A stretch of 64,000 bases of DNA from Neolewinella antarctica (GTDB taxonomy: Bacteria; Bacteroidota; Bacteroidia; Chitinophagales; Saprospiraceae), in assembly GCF_011927835.1 (NCBI RefSeq), contig NZ_JAATJH010000002.1, positions 372,001-436,000 on the forward strand, in the 5' to 3' direction. The notes under the pieces are model-generated. The model saw nothing but the letters and a program-made list of their open reading frames with translations. It searched no databases and was not told the DNA's origin. Positions within the stretch are counted from its first letter, which is position 1; each line of letters begins with the position of its first letter. Position numbers and translations under genes: made by a program. Below, in pieces: positions 26,703 through 35,651 of the stretch.

Positions 26703-29039
26703 TTAAGCCTTTTTGCTCATCCATGTTTCCATCTCCCAGAGCATGTGTAAAATACTTTCTTCCGCTGCATAACCGTGGTCCTCGTAGGGCAACAAACACA
26801 AGCGAGCCGTCTTGCCGAGCGCATTGAGTGCTTTGAACAGTCGCCGACTCTGCACCGGGTAAGTGCCGCTGTTGGAATCTTCCTCCCCGTGAATCAACAA
26901 CAAGGGCGCGTCGATCTTATCCGCGTACATGAAGGGGCTGAGCTTGATGTAGGTATCCGGCACCTCCCACAAGGAGCGTTCTTCCGCCTGAAAACCGAAT
27001 GGCGTCAGCGTCCGGTTGTAAGCACCCGAGCGGGCGATGCCCCCGGCGAAAAGATCCGTGTGCGCTAGTAGGTGCGCGGTCATAAAGGCACCGTAGCTGT
27101 GGCCACCGACGTAAATGCGCTCGGGGTCCGCCACACCTGCATCGACCAGCGTTTTTACCGCCGCCTCCGCGTTCATTCTCACTTGTTCCACGAACGTTTC
27201 GTTGGGCTCCACGTCACCCTCACCGACGATTGGCATGGCGAAGTCATCGAACACGGCGAAACCGGCGGCGAGGAAGGGTAGGGGAGCTAGTGGAGATATC
27301 CGGGTAAATTGGTGGGGGCTGGTCGTCACCTGTCCCGCATTGTCCGCGTCTTTGTATTCCTGTGGGTAAGCCCAGAGAAGAATGGGCAGGGGAGCGTCTT
27401 CTCCGGCTTTGAAGTGCTGCGGCGTGTGCAGCTCTCCGGAAAGCTTCACGCCGTCCGTCCGCGCGTACTGGACCTTCTCGTAGTTCGCGTCGCGAAGCTG
27501 CGGGTAGGGATGCTCGAAGTGCGTCAGTTGCGTTTCCTCGCCCGTCAAAATTTGCCGTAGAAAGTAGTTGGGTCGCTCCGTCTTCTGCTCCCGCGCGAGG
27601 ATGAAGTAATCCGGGTGCTGGTCGAGGAAAAACAGTGGCCGTTCGAAGTGGGGCGGGGTGCTTTGCCAAAGGCGCTCCGTTGCTCCGGTGGCGATGTCGT
27701 ATTCATCCACGAAGGGTTGGGTGCCCGCCGGTCCGTGGCCGGAGCCGGTCAGCACGAGCTTTTTGCCCTGGTCGCGCGTGAGCAGCACGTTGTGGTCCTG
27801 GGGGTTAGTGATGCTCACGAAGCTACCCGGGTCGTTGTAGCTATCCTCCCAGTTCACGTCGTACATGATGACGGGCTCGCGCGTAGGTTCGTCCGGCCAC
27901 CAACGGCGGGTAACCTGGCGGCGTTCCTTCCAGCTCCAATCGACAATGATGGCCAAATCACCCCGGCACCAGCCGACCGCGCCGTAGCGAAGGGGCAGCT
28001 TGACGCTGGGCTCCGGCTCGCCCGTAAAGGGTTCCGTGAGGGCATAAAGCTGGTCGCGAAAATCAGCTTCGTTGCGGGGGTCTCCTGCGTCGAGTGCCTT
28101 CGTCCAGAAAACCTGGGCCGGATGGTCACTCCGCCAGGTGAAGCGGCGGCGCTCGGTGATAACCGAACCAAAAGCGGGGGGAAGGTGCTCCATGGTTGGC
28201 CGTTCTTCCAGCAAGACTACCCGCTCCCCGTGCTCGTCAAGAATCTCGACCCGGTCGGCAAATTTGTCGTAGGGTACGTTGAAACTGAAGGGCTCCTCGA
28301 CGAAAGTGACCAGGAAGTATTTATAATTGGGGCTGGCCGCCAGACCGGCGATGATGCCCGCCGACCCCCACTTTTCTTCCGTTCCGCTAACCCCGTCGTG
28401 GAGGTAGAGTTGGCCACTACTGTAGTACCGGAACAGGTCTACGTCGTACTGGGTCTGAAGCAGATTCGTGTACGTGCGGTTGCTACCTTCTTTCCCGCTC
28501 GTGTCACGCACGTTCGGCCCCAACACTTTCTTCTCCTTCACCGGGCGTACCGCCGCCGGATTCCGCCGCCGGATGAGGTACGTGTTGTCGTTGACGAAGT
28601 CGAAGGGGGAGCCACCGAGGCTATTGTTGATGGTAGCTTCCCCGTGCGGGGTGCACTCCAGGTCATCGATGGAACACGACCACAACTGCAAACCCGTCGG
28701 CGTAGCGAGACAGAACGCGATCCGCTTACCGTTCGGCGACCAGTTAAAGTACCGGAAATAAGCACCCGCCGGGACGCCGCGCAGCGGTAGTTCTTCTTCG
28801 GTATCCAGGTTGCGGACGCGGGGGTCGAAATAGCCCCGGTGCCCGTGCGGCGTGAATGTGTCGGGGTTGATGAGCCGGCCGGCGAGCTTGAGTTTAGGTT
28901 CCCGTAGCTCTTCGATGGAAGGGTAATTCGGCCGGTCGGCCATGACGATGTGCTTACGGTCGGGGCCGAAAAGCATGAGTGGGTCCGGTTTGAGGTTAAC
29001 CAGGTCCGCAATGGCGGCGGAGGGTGTTTGGTAGTGCAT
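26703..29039 (-). CDS. S9-family serine peptidase, glutamyl endopeptidase-like
   Basis: 778 residues: an N-terminal beta-propeller (about 30-500) and a C-terminal alpha/beta-hydrolase domain. Catalytic residues are all present: Ser in GGHSYGAFM near 645, Asp in GEEDSNSGT near 718, His in YEDHGY near 752. The opening (IADLV, MADRPNYPSIEEL, LKLAGRLINPDT) resembles S9D glutamyl endopeptidases. There is no signal peptide, so it may act in the cytoplasm, or the true start lies upstream. It hydrolyses oligopeptides. Confidence 0.87.
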   Translation of the reverse strand: MHYQTPSAAIADLVNLKPDPLMLFGPDRKHIVMADRPNYPSIEELREPKLKLAGRLINPDTFTPHGHRGYFDPRVRNLDTEEELPLRGVPAGAYFRYFNWSPNGKRIAFCLATPTGLQLWSCSIDDLECTPHGEATINNSLGGSPFDFVNDNTYLIRRRNPAAVRPVKEKKVLGPNVRDTSGKEGSNRTYTNLLQTQYDVDLFRYYSSGQLYLHDGVSGTEEKWGSAGIIAGLAASPNYKYFLVTFVEEPFSFNVPYDKFADRVEILDEHGERVVLLEERPTMEHLPPAFGSVITERRRFTWRSDHPAQVFWTKALDAGDPRNEADFRDQLYALTEPFTGEPEPSVKLPLRYGAVGWCRGDLAIIVDWSWKERRQVTRRWWPDEPTREPVIMYDVNWEDSYNDPGSFVSITNPQDHNVLLTRDQGKKLVLTGSGHGPAGTQPFVDEYDIATGATERLWQSTPPHFERPLFFLDQHPDYFILAREQKTERPNYFLRQILTGEETQLTHFEHPYPQLRDANYEKVQYARTDGVKLSGELHTPQHFKAGEDAPLPILLWAYPQEYKDADNAGQVTTSPHQFTRISPLAPLPFLAAGFAVFDDFAMPIVGEGDVEPNETFVEQVRMNAEAAVKTLVDAGVADPERIYVGGHSYGAFMTAHLLAHTDLFAGGIARSGAYNRTLTPFGFQAEERSLWEVPDTYIKLSPFMYADKIDAPLLLIHGEEDSNSGTYPVQSRRLFKALNALGKTARLCLLPYEDHGYAAEESILHMLWEMETWMSKKA

Positions 29040-29141
29040 GCAGTGTGGGTGGGGTGGGCCGTAGGTGGTGGATGGTTACGAAGTAATCCGTAATCCAGAA
29101 AAGCAAATCAATCTTGTCGGGGGGTACGTGCGGAGGCCGAT

Positions 29142-29492
29142 TTATTCCTCCTCGTCGTAAGCGGCGTCGACCGTGTCGATCACCATATTACTTAAAGTAA
29201 AGTCCGCGTATTTCTCCAGCTGCTCCAAGTCGAGCTTCTCGGGCCACAGCTCGGTATCCGGAATCCACTCTTCCAGGAGCGTTTCCAGGACGGCATCGGC
29301 GTTTTGCTCCACCCAGTCCTCCGCTTCTTCCATGTCTCCGAAATCGGGCAGCAGGTAAACCGTCGCCAGATCGTCCGTATCGTCGGGGTCTACCTCCTCA
29401 CTCAGGGTCGGCTCCTCGCTGATCGCCCATTTGAGCAGCGCTTCACTGGGGGTGACGATGAGGGCAAAGCGATTGATGTCGTATAATTCCAT
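29142..29492 (-). CDS. Conserved acidic cytoplasmic protein
   Basis: 116 residues, strongly acidic (runs such as EEVDPDDTDD and a DEEE tail), without signal peptide or membrane segments. It has the compact alpha/beta look of a conserved Bacteroidota protein (MELYDINRFALIVTPSEALLKW) but no catalytic motif I can name. It lies 102 bases upstream of the S9 peptidase gene in the same direction and could share its transcript. Confidence 0.65.
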   Translation of the reverse strand: MELYDINRFALIVTPSEALLKWAISEEPTLSEEVDPDDTDDLATVYLLPDFGDMEEAEDWVEQNADAVLETLLEEWIPDTELWPEKLDLEQLEKYADFTLSNMVIDTVDAAYDEEE

Positions 29493-29548
29493 GCTGGGCG
29501 ATTTATGGGAGCAACAAGATATTTACGTGGCAAGTTCTTGGGTCTAAA

Positions 29549-29600
29549 GTCTTTGGTCTCTGGTCTACAGTCTTAAGACCGTAGACTACAGACCAAAGAC
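29549..29600. repeat. Hairpin built from GTCTTTG-type simple repeats
   Basis: Arms starting GTCTTTGGTCTCTGGTCTAC and ending TAGACTACAGACCAAAGAC pair around a TCTTAAGA centre. It lies just after the M15 peptidase gene on the minus strand. Lacks a T-run, so a terminator role is uncertain. Shorter versions lie at 22201-22216 and 42069-42094. Confidence 0.6.
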
Positions 29601-29614
29601 CGTAAACCAAAGAC

Positions 29615-30478
29615 TCACCTACAAGCCCGATTAATCCCCAGCACGTAATTCTCCAGCACCCGAATACTAACCGCCGCTTCCGCCCCGTCGAACCCGCTGA
29701 TGTCGGCGTCCTTTAGTTGGCTGGCGGCGTAGTCGGTCAGGCGGGCGGCGAGGGGGACGTAGCTCCAGTGCCATTTTTCTTCTTCGTAGCCGTTGGGGCG
29801 ACCGTCACCCTTGGCGGTGTAGGGTTGGCAGAAGCCGTAGGTTACTCCGTTCGTGGTGAGCCAGTCGTAGACTTTCTTGCCGGTGCCGCTGGCGAAGTAG
29901 CTGTTTTCCAAGTCATTTAGGTCGATATCCGTGCCCCAGTGGTGGCGGCTCGTGCCGGGCATGGAACTGTAGCGGAGGATGGCGCGGGCGCGGTCGGCGG
30001 GGTCCGGGTAGACAACATCGGCCTTTTGCGTGCCTTCCAGCAGGCGTTGGCCGTTCCACTTAGCTTCCCAAATTTGCTTCTGCCGGGCGAAGTTGCGCGT
30101 GGCGGAAACCATCGTTAACGTGACGCCGTCGGCCTTCGCGGCGGCGTGCATTTTTTCGAAAGCGACGTAGGTTTCCCGGTGTAGAAGGTAGGGGTCACCG
30201 TCGGTGTACTCGGCGGCTACCGGTACGAAGTCTGGGTGAACGGCCGGGTCGAATTTGCCCGTCAGGTATTCGTAGCTGGGAATGGGAGGCCTGGTCGAAT
30301 CGTAGTTTGTGGGCGCTATCGCCGGTGCCAGGTTAGTTAGGGAGGGAGCAGTGGTGTCCCGGGTAACCGAACTTACGCTGCTCTTCCGGACTTCCACGGC
30401 ACCCGCGTCCGCGCCCTGCGGAGCGTCAACGGTACAGCCGAACAAAGGCAGCGCGAGCAACCAACTGAGATACTTCAT
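29615..30478 (-). CDS. M15-family D-Ala-D-Ala carboxypeptidase lipoprotein
   Basis: 287 residues. The start at 30478 gives a lipoprotein signal LLALPLFGC. The catalytic domain has the zinc motif SRHHWGTDIDL near residue 178 and KWHWSYVP near 236, as in VanY/DacB-type M15 enzymes that trim peptidoglycan stem peptides. Just after the lipidated Cys comes GADAGA, encoded by an antisense copy of the dispersed repeat (30399-30415), in the flexible tether. The ATG overlaps the stop of the AtpI-like gene, making it the last gene of the bactofilin-AtpZ-AtpI operon. Confidence 0.87.
   Translation of the reverse strand: MKYLSWLLALPLFGCTVDAPQGADAGAVEVRKSSVSSVTRDTTAPSLTNLAPAIAPTNYDSTRPPIPSYEYLTGKFDPAVHPDFVPVAAEYTDGDPYLLHRETYVAFEKMHAAAKADGVTLTMVSATRNFARQKQIWEAKWNGQRLLEGTQKADVVYPDPADRARAILRYSSMPGTSRHHWGTDIDLNDLENSYFASGTGKKVYDWLTTNGVTYGFCQPYTAKGDGRPNGYEEEKWHWSYVPLAARLTDYAASQLKDADISGFDGAEAAVSIRVLENYVLGINRACR
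30399..30415 (+). repeat. Dispersed repeat copy in the M15 peptidase gene
   Basis: GCACCCGCGTCCGCGCC, antisense to the gene, encoding GADAGA in the tether after the lipobox Cys. Confidence 0.8.
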
Positions 30479-30891
30479 GAGGTTTCGAGTTTGGCCGCCG
30501 CTTCCGCTTCCTGCGCCTCGCCGGCGATGGTCACCAGGCAAATGATCTCCAGCAGCGTAAAGACAAAATAGGAAGTGAAAAAGGGGATTATGAACATCTT
30601 ACCGGCCGGCTCCCCAAGCACGATGTACGCCCCGATCAAGCCCCCGCAGGCAAACATTTTGACCATCGTAGCCCCCATGAACACATTGCTGAACAAAAAC
30701 TTATTCGCCGCCCCGACCGTCCTTTTGCTCAAGTAAAAGATCGCTACGCTGAGCAGCAGCAAAAGGATGATCATCCCCACCGTGAGGGGGAGGGCGTAAT
30801 CAATGTCCCAGTAAGCGTGGGCCGCGGCGGCCAGTAGCCCCGCGATGAGGGTGGTGACGGCCAAGAAGATTCCGTAGCGTGCGTAGGTCAT
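30475..30891 (-). CDS. ATP synthase subunit I-like membrane protein (AtpI-like)
   Basis: 138 residues with four membrane helices and a cytoplasmic C-terminus rich in Ala/Glu. The position between AtpZ and, normally, atpB, and the spacing of helices, match the Bacteroidota AtpI-like protein thought to assist F-type ATPase assembly. Residues FLFSNVFMGATMVKMF near 72-87 are the most conserved-looking part. Here the downstream neighbour is the M15 peptidase, not atpB. Assignment rests partly on gene order. Confidence 0.6.
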   Translation of the reverse strand: MTYARYGIFLAVTTLIAGLLAAAAHAYWDIDYALPLTVGMIILLLLLSVAIFYLSKRTVGAANKFLFSNVFMGATMVKMFACGGLIGAYIVLGEPAGKMFIIPFFTSYFVFTLLEIICLVTIAGEAQEAEAAAKLETS

Positions 30892-30907
30892 GAGCGGCGT
30901 TGTGGCG

Positions 30908-31132
30908 CTAGATAAAGTCGCGCAAAGCTACGTACAAACCAGCCCCTACGCCAGTTAAGCTCAGCACCAAAGTCCAGGTCGAGCCCGTCGCGAACCGCTC
31001 GTCGAGCCAGGTGCCGGCGAAGACGAACGCGCAGATCACGGCAACCATCTGGAAGCCGATCGCGCTGTACTTCACCCAGTCGCGATTCTGATCGAGTTTC
31101 CGGTTTGGCTTCCCGGGGTCAGGCGTTTGCAT
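30908..31132 (-). CDS. atpZ: AtpZ/AtpI family protein
   Basis: 74 residues with a basic N-terminus (NRDWVKYSAIGFQM) and two membrane helices joined by GTWLDERFATGS, the standard AtpZ layout (WxxYsxiG...GxxLDxxf). AtpZ proteins associate with the F-type ATPase membrane sector, with proposed roles in ring assembly or Mg/Ca transport. Its start overlaps the end of the bactofilin gene by 14 bases. Confidence 0.8.
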   Translation of the reverse strand: MQTPDPGKPNRKLDQNRDWVKYSAIGFQMVAVICAFVFAGTWLDERFATGSTWTLVLSLTGVGAGLYVALRDFI

Positions 31133-31571
31133 TGGCTAGTTGTTTGGGGGGTGGGGCCGTGTCGTTGTCGTTGGGTGGCCCGAGGTACGGCACGGTACAA
31201 GCACCGGCGATTTGTGCGCCACCGAGCACGGCCATCTTCTGCGCCCTGATGTCGCCATTAAGCTGGGAATTGCTTTCCAACGTTAGCACTTCCCGCACGA
31301 GTAAATTACCTTCGAAATTACCCTCGATGATGGCGTTCTGACAAGTGACGTCGCCTCTGATAGCTCCCTCCGGGCCGATGATGAGCATCCCACTACAGTT
31401 CAAATCACCAATCAGCGTCCCGTCAATACGCAGATTGCCGTCCGCCTTGATGGTACCCTCCACGCGAGTCCCCGCGTCGATAACGTTAACACCCGTACCG
31501 GATTGGCCGGGCGATCTACCTGGTAAGTCTTTTTTGATGTTCTTACCGGATTTGTAGCTATTCCAGGCCAT
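31119..31571 (-). CDS. Bactofilin (polymer-forming cytoskeletal protein)
   Basis: 150 residues with a central beta-helical bactofilin domain (about 30-125) made of short Gly-punctuated repeats: VEGTIKADGNLRIDGTLIGDL, GAIRGDVTCQNAIIEGNFEGNL, SQLNGDIRAQKMAVLGGAQI. The tails are disordered and Pro/Asn-rich, as usual. Bactofilins polymerise without nucleotide, bind the membrane and position cell-wall enzymes. A peptidoglycan M15 peptidase at the end of the same operon fits this. First gene of the operon. Confidence 0.9.
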   Translation of the reverse strand: MAWNSYKSGKNIKKDLPGRSPGQSGTGVNVIDAGTRVEGTIKADGNLRIDGTLIGDLNCSGMLIIGPEGAIRGDVTCQNAIIEGNFEGNLLVREVLTLESNSQLNGDIRAQKMAVLGGAQIAGACTVPYLGPPNDNDTAPPPKQLANANA

Positions 31572-31733
31572 GAGTTGGGTACTGTAGTGGTCGGACTAAG
31601 TGCTAGTTCAGCACTCGCCCGGCCGCGTAAGGTAGCGGTTTGTCCGTTGAGTTGGACCGCAAAATTTGAGCGTGCTTCCGTAGGGCCTTTCCGCCATCGG
31701 CAGCGTAAACGGGCCTAATGAATGCAGGCGGTT

Positions 31734-32225
31734 CTAAACGAAACTACCAAAGCGTTCCGAGTGGCAAGTGTACCCGTTGGGGTTTTTAACCAGATAGTCC
31801 TGGTGAGCGGGCTCGGCGGCCCAGGCCCGGGTGAAGGGCTCGAGCGTAGTGGCGGCGTCGGCGCGCCATTTGCCGGATTTGTTGACCACGGCGATCATTT
31901 CCTTGGCGACCTTTTTTTCTTCTTCGTCTTGAAAAAAGATGGCGGACCGGTAGCTCGAACCAACGTCATTGCCCTGGCGGTCGACGGTCGTCGGGTTGTG
32001 GATACGGAAGAAGTAATCCAAAATGAGTTTGAAGGACGTCTCCTGCGGATCGTAACTCACTTCGAGCCCTTCGGCGTGGCCCGGGTGGTTGCGGTAGGTC
32101 GGGTTTTCGTTCTCGCCACCGAGGTAGATGACCTCCGTGTCCTTAACGCCGGGCCGCACCCGGAACAGGTCTTCCATCCCCCAGAAACAGCCACCGGCGA
32201 TGTACGCTTTTTTTAGATTGCTCAT
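31734..32225 (-). CDS. msrA: Peptide-methionine (S)-S-oxide reductase MsrA
   Basis: 163 residues starting at 32225 (MSNLKKAYIAGGCFWGMEDLF). GCFWG holds the nucleophilic Cys at about 13, followed by the usual GVKDTEVIYLGG, HAEGLEVSYDP and FFRIHNPTTVDRQGNDVGSSYRS blocks. A C-terminal Cys in GYTCHSERFG is the likely resolving residue. The enzyme reduces oxidised methionine in proteins. The ORF continues 66 codons upstream but those codons do not belong to the family. Confidence 0.92.
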   Translation of the reverse strand: MSNLKKAYIAGGCFWGMEDLFRVRPGVKDTEVIYLGGENENPTYRNHPGHAEGLEVSYDPQETSFKLILDYFFRIHNPTTVDRQGNDVGSSYRSAIFFQDEEEKKVAKEMIAVVNKSGKWRADAATTLEPFTRAWAAEPAHQDYLVKNPNGYTCHSERFGSFV

Positions 32226-32482
32226 TGTCTTCAAATTTATGGTTGAGGTTAAGCCCCCGCATCGGTTTGACGCTCCGGTAGGCCGGGTAAAATTGTTACC
32301 ACCACTCAAGCTTCTTCGTAAATTCCGGAACAAGTAAAAAGTTGATCCCCGCAGCGCGTTGCCCGCCGATTTGGTCGATTTGTCCACCCGGGTCACCCCG
32401 TATTCTAGCGCAGGTCGAATCACCAGACGAAACTGATTAAAGCAATGATCCGGGTGACCAGCGGACTGATGTCCAATAAAGA

Positions 32483-32520
32483 GGGACGCACCGACTCCAA
32501 GCCAGTACGTCCCTTTTCTA
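32483..32520. terminator. Terminator-like hairpin after porP
   Basis: Arms GGGACG (32483-32488) and CGTCCC (32508-32513) with inner ACT/AGT pairing. Followed by TTTTCT on the plus strand and CTCTTTATT on the minus strand, so it could end the minus-strand PorP gene. It lies in the 358-bp gap between msrA and porP, otherwise empty. Confidence 0.5.
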
Positions 32521-32583
32521 TGTTCTTTACTCTTTGTTCTTTACTCCAAAAATCCAGAAGTATAAAACAAAGATCACCATTAA

Positions 32584-33630
32584 TTAAAACGTAGGACAGT
32601 ACACCCCCCGCTGCTGCTTCCCACAAATCTTGTACTGCAGACTCAGCTCGAAGCCGCCGTTGCCGTTCGTCACGTCACTCAGGCCGCTCGTGTTGATGTC
32701 GTAGCTGAAGCCGAGGGCAAAGTTTTCGTAGTCGAAGCGGCTGCTGAGGATGATGGCGTCCGTCAGTACGCTGTCGTCGAGGCGGTTACTCACCCGCGTC
32801 CACAAGCCGACCTGAAAGGACTGAGTATTGGTGTTGCGGCCCCCGTCGAGCAGGAATTTTACGTTGGTGCCCGCATTAACCTGGAAGCTTGGCCCCTGGC
32901 TCATCATGATGACGCCCGGCACCAAACCGATGCGCCGACCGAGCATGAACTCACCGCCGGCGTGGACGGTGTAGCGGCTGTACAGTAGGTCCTCTTCGGC
33001 GCTGCTGAAACTCTGGTCCGCCCGGTTCAGGTGGTGAAAGGAGCCACCGGCATAAAGGCTGTTGTTTTCGTCAAAGACCATGAACCAGAGCAGGCCGGCC
33101 GCCAGGTCCATGAACAGAAATTGATCGCGGTCGAAACCCGTTTCGAGCGTCGGGGCGGCGGGGTCGAACCCACCGGCGCCGTCGTGCTGGGTGCCCCAGC
33201 GAAGTTTTAGGAAATTAAGGCTGCGCTGCGCGGCGCCGCCTTCAACGCCGGCCACGAGGTAGTTGCCGTACTTGCGGCTACCGCCTACTTTCTTGGCGTA
33301 GCTCGCCGACAGCTTGCCGGTGGTGGTTGCAAAGTCTGCCTGCCCGGCCCGGTCGCCCCAGAAGGTGGCACCGATGCCGAAGTTATCGTCACGTCCAACG
33401 GCAATGCGCTGGTCGTAGCTGACGGAGTAAGTTTGGAAAGCGGAACTGCCCAGAATGGACGCCCACTGGCTGCGGTAGTTGATCGCGACGCGGCTGTTGC
33501 AATTCATCACCCCCGTCATGGCCGGGTTCAGATTGAGCGGCGACATGTAGAACTGAGAGAAGTGAATGTCCTGAGCGGAAACGCTGAGGGAACAAACAAT
33601 GAAAAAACAGAGAGAGTAAAATGTACGCAT
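32584..33630 (-). CDS. PorP/SprF-family type IX secretion outer-membrane protein
   Basis: 348 residues with a signal peptide ending SVSAQ followed at once by DIHFSQFYMSPLNLNPAMTG, the hallmark opening of PorP/SprF proteins. The remainder is a predicted barrel ending in a Cys-containing tail. These proteins work with the type IX secretion system or anchor surface proteins to the outer membrane in Bacteroidota. In other genomes they often follow a giant adhesin gene, but here none adjoins, so it is an orphan copy. Confidence 0.88.
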   Translation of the reverse strand: MRTFYSLCFFIVCSLSVSAQDIHFSQFYMSPLNLNPAMTGVMNCNSRVAINYRSQWASILGSSAFQTYSVSYDQRIAVGRDDNFGIGATFWGDRAGQADFATTTGKLSASYAKKVGGSRKYGNYLVAGVEGGAAQRSLNFLKLRWGTQHDGAGGFDPAAPTLETGFDRDQFLFMDLAAGLLWFMVFDENNSLYAGGSFHHLNRADQSFSSAEEDLLYSRYTVHAGGEFMLGRRIGLVPGVIMMSQGPSFQVNAGTNVKFLLDGGRNTNTQSFQVGLWTRVSNRLDDSVLTDAIILSSRFDYENFALGFSYDINTSGLSDVTNGNGGFELSLQYKICGKQQRGVYCPTF

Positions 33631-33918
33631 AATTTAAAGTAGGCTACACTGGGTGGGTAGGAAAGGCCGCTGAATCGAGCAGTAGACAGTCGGGATGAAG
33701 CAAATGTACGAAAATCACCCCGGGCTAAATGTCGGGGGAGTGTTAAGGACCGTTACCGGGAGTTAACGGGCGCTTCGATAATCGTAGTCTACACGAATCC
33801 ATCTTTAGCCCTTACGGTCGTGGAGATTTAACTCGTCTCGCTTCGCGCTCGACACTTACCGTTCTTCCTAACCCCACAAAAAGGTCGACCTGGTAAGTAA
33901 ATACTTCCCTTCACCAAT

Positions 33919-35397
33919 TCAACGCCGCCGCCGCCCGCGCCCCGCTTTGTGTGCCCCTTTTTTCTTCATCCATTTCTCGCTCGGCACCAGTGGCATCGGG
34001 TAACTGGCGCCCAGGCGTAGGTCGTACTGGCTTTGCTGCGCATCGGTTAGCCCATCCGGGTGGTGGACGGACTCGGCCGGCACCTGACCCAGTTCCGGCA
34101 ACCAAAGTTTCACGTATTCCCCCTGGGGGTCGTAGCGTTGCGCCTGCGACATGATGTTGAAGTACCGGTCTTCCCGGGGGTCGGAGCCGACGCCGGCTAC
34201 GTACATCCAGTTGCACCAGTTGCTCGTCACGTCGTAGTCCGTCAGGATGTGCTCGAAGTACTCCGCACCCATGCGCCAGTCGATGTTGAGGTCCTTGACC
34301 AGGTAACTCGCCACGTTCTGCCGGCCGCGGTTGCTCATGAAGCCGGTGCGGGCGATCTCGACCATGTTGGCGTCGATGAAGGGCGTGCCGGTCGTTCCGT
34401 CCACCCAGCGCTGGAATTTTTCTTTGTCCTGCGACCAGTCCTTCGCCTCCTTCTTGATGCCGCCCTTGTGAAAGATCTTGTTGCCGTACTTCTTGCCGAG
34501 CAGACGAAAAAAGTCCCGCCAGAGCAGCTCGAAGTGCACCCAGTAAGTGTTGTCGTTGGCGCCGTTCTTGTCCTCGTACGCCTTCAGTTCCCAGTAAATC
34601 TTCTTGGGGCTCAGGCAACCGTTGGCGAGCCAGGCCGAGAACTTCGTCGAGTAATCGGAGCCGATCAGCCCGTTGCGCGTTTCCTTGTAGGTATCGACGG
34701 CCTGGCTTTCGAAGAAATAGTAGGCAAGTCGGTCCAGGCCGGCCGTTTCGCCACCTCGCTGGCGGATGGCCGCGCGGGGGTCTTCGGGGGGGAGGCGCAG
34801 GTCGAATTCGCTCAGGTCCGGAATCTGTCCGTAGTCGATAGCGTCCTCACAGGCGTGGATCTTACTGGGGGCCGGTAGGGGGTCACGGACGGGCGTGAAG
34901 CGCTCGGTGTCCTTACGGAATTGCGTGAACACGTCCGGCGTTTGGGTGATCGGAAAGGGTAAATCGGCGGTGTAGTAAAGTAGCTTGCCCCGGCTGAAGT
35001 AGACTTCCCGGCCGATCGCCCACAACGCGATTTCGACGGCGTTCTGGATTTTCAACTCCTCATCCATCCTTTCCCGGTTGCAGAAGACCCAGCTGGCGTG
35101 GGTTTCCTGGCTGAGTTCGGCCAAGACTTCTTCCGCCTTGCCGAAGCGGACGAGCAGATCACTCCCCCGGTCGCGTAAATTTTGCTTCAGGTCGATCAGG
35201 CTTTCCAGAATGAACTGGCCCCGGTGCGCGCCCATCTTACGGTAGCCGGTCAGGGGCAGCGTGTCCCGCCAGACGCGGGGGTCGAAGATATAAACGGGTA
35301 GTAGTTCGTCAGCGTGTTTGAGCGCGTCCGTCAGCGCTTCGTTGTCGTGTAATCGTAAGTCGTTCCGGAACCAAAGTATGCCTAATCGCTTCGCCAT
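33919..35397 (-). CDS. DASH-family cryptochrome
   Basis: 492 residues starting MAKRLGILWFRNDLRLHDNEAL (start at 35397; the longer frame adds 64 residues, including a translated dispersed repeat, outside the family). An N-terminal photolyase alpha/beta domain covers about 1-135. The FAD-binding helical domain carries GLIGSDYSTKFSAWLANGC, FELLWRDFFRLL, TGTPFIDANMVEIARTGFMSNRGRQN and WRMGAEYFEHILTDYDVTSNWCNW. These match CRY-DASH proteins, blue-light flavoproteins that repair cyclobutane dimers in single-stranded DNA. The C-terminus ends in a short basic Arg-rich tail. Confidence 0.92.
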   Translation of the reverse strand: MAKRLGILWFRNDLRLHDNEALTDALKHADELLPVYIFDPRVWRDTLPLTGYRKMGAHRGQFILESLIDLKQNLRDRGSDLLVRFGKAEEVLAELSQETHASWVFCNRERMDEELKIQNAVEIALWAIGREVYFSRGKLLYYTADLPFPITQTPDVFTQFRKDTERFTPVRDPLPAPSKIHACEDAIDYGQIPDLSEFDLRLPPEDPRAAIRQRGGETAGLDRLAYYFFESQAVDTYKETRNGLIGSDYSTKFSAWLANGCLSPKKIYWELKAYEDKNGANDNTYWVHFELLWRDFFRLLGKKYGNKIFHKGGIKKEAKDWSQDKEKFQRWVDGTTGTPFIDANMVEIARTGFMSNRGRQNVASYLVKDLNIDWRMGAEYFEHILTDYDVTSNWCNWMYVAGVGSDPREDRYFNIMSQAQRYDPQGEYVKLWLPELGQVPAESVHHPDGLTDAQQSQYDLRLGASYPMPLVPSEKWMKKKGAHKAGRGRRRR

Positions 35398-35500
35398 GGG
35401 GGTGTTAATAGTGTTCCTGGCTAACGGGAGGCGGGGGGCTTGGTTGTGGTTTCTAACCGCTTTTACCTGGGTTTTACTTTGCTTCCGACAATCACTTTTG

Positions 35501-35517
35501 TGCGCGGTCGCGGGTGC
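35501..35517 (-). repeat. Dispersed repeat copy upstream of the cryptochrome gene
   Basis: TGCGCGGTCGCGGGTGC, exact 16-bp core, about 105 bases upstream of the cryptochrome start, minus-strand reading GCACCCGCGACCGCGCA toward the gene. Confidence 0.75.
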
Positions 35518-35651
35518 GGGGTTTGGTGGTAGGAAGGAGCCTGAGCTCGCAGTCGAACCGGGTACGTGGTCCCTAGCGGACCTGCGCACCCGGTGTTAAC
35601 GGGGTCAAACCAATGGGGGGGGGGCAAGGCCAACGCGCAAGTACGAGGGCC

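Noticed and set aside
27615-28790. 391-residue plus-strand frame opposite the S9 peptidase
   Set aside because: It mirrors codon bias of the real gene with intact catalytic motifs; no independent signal.
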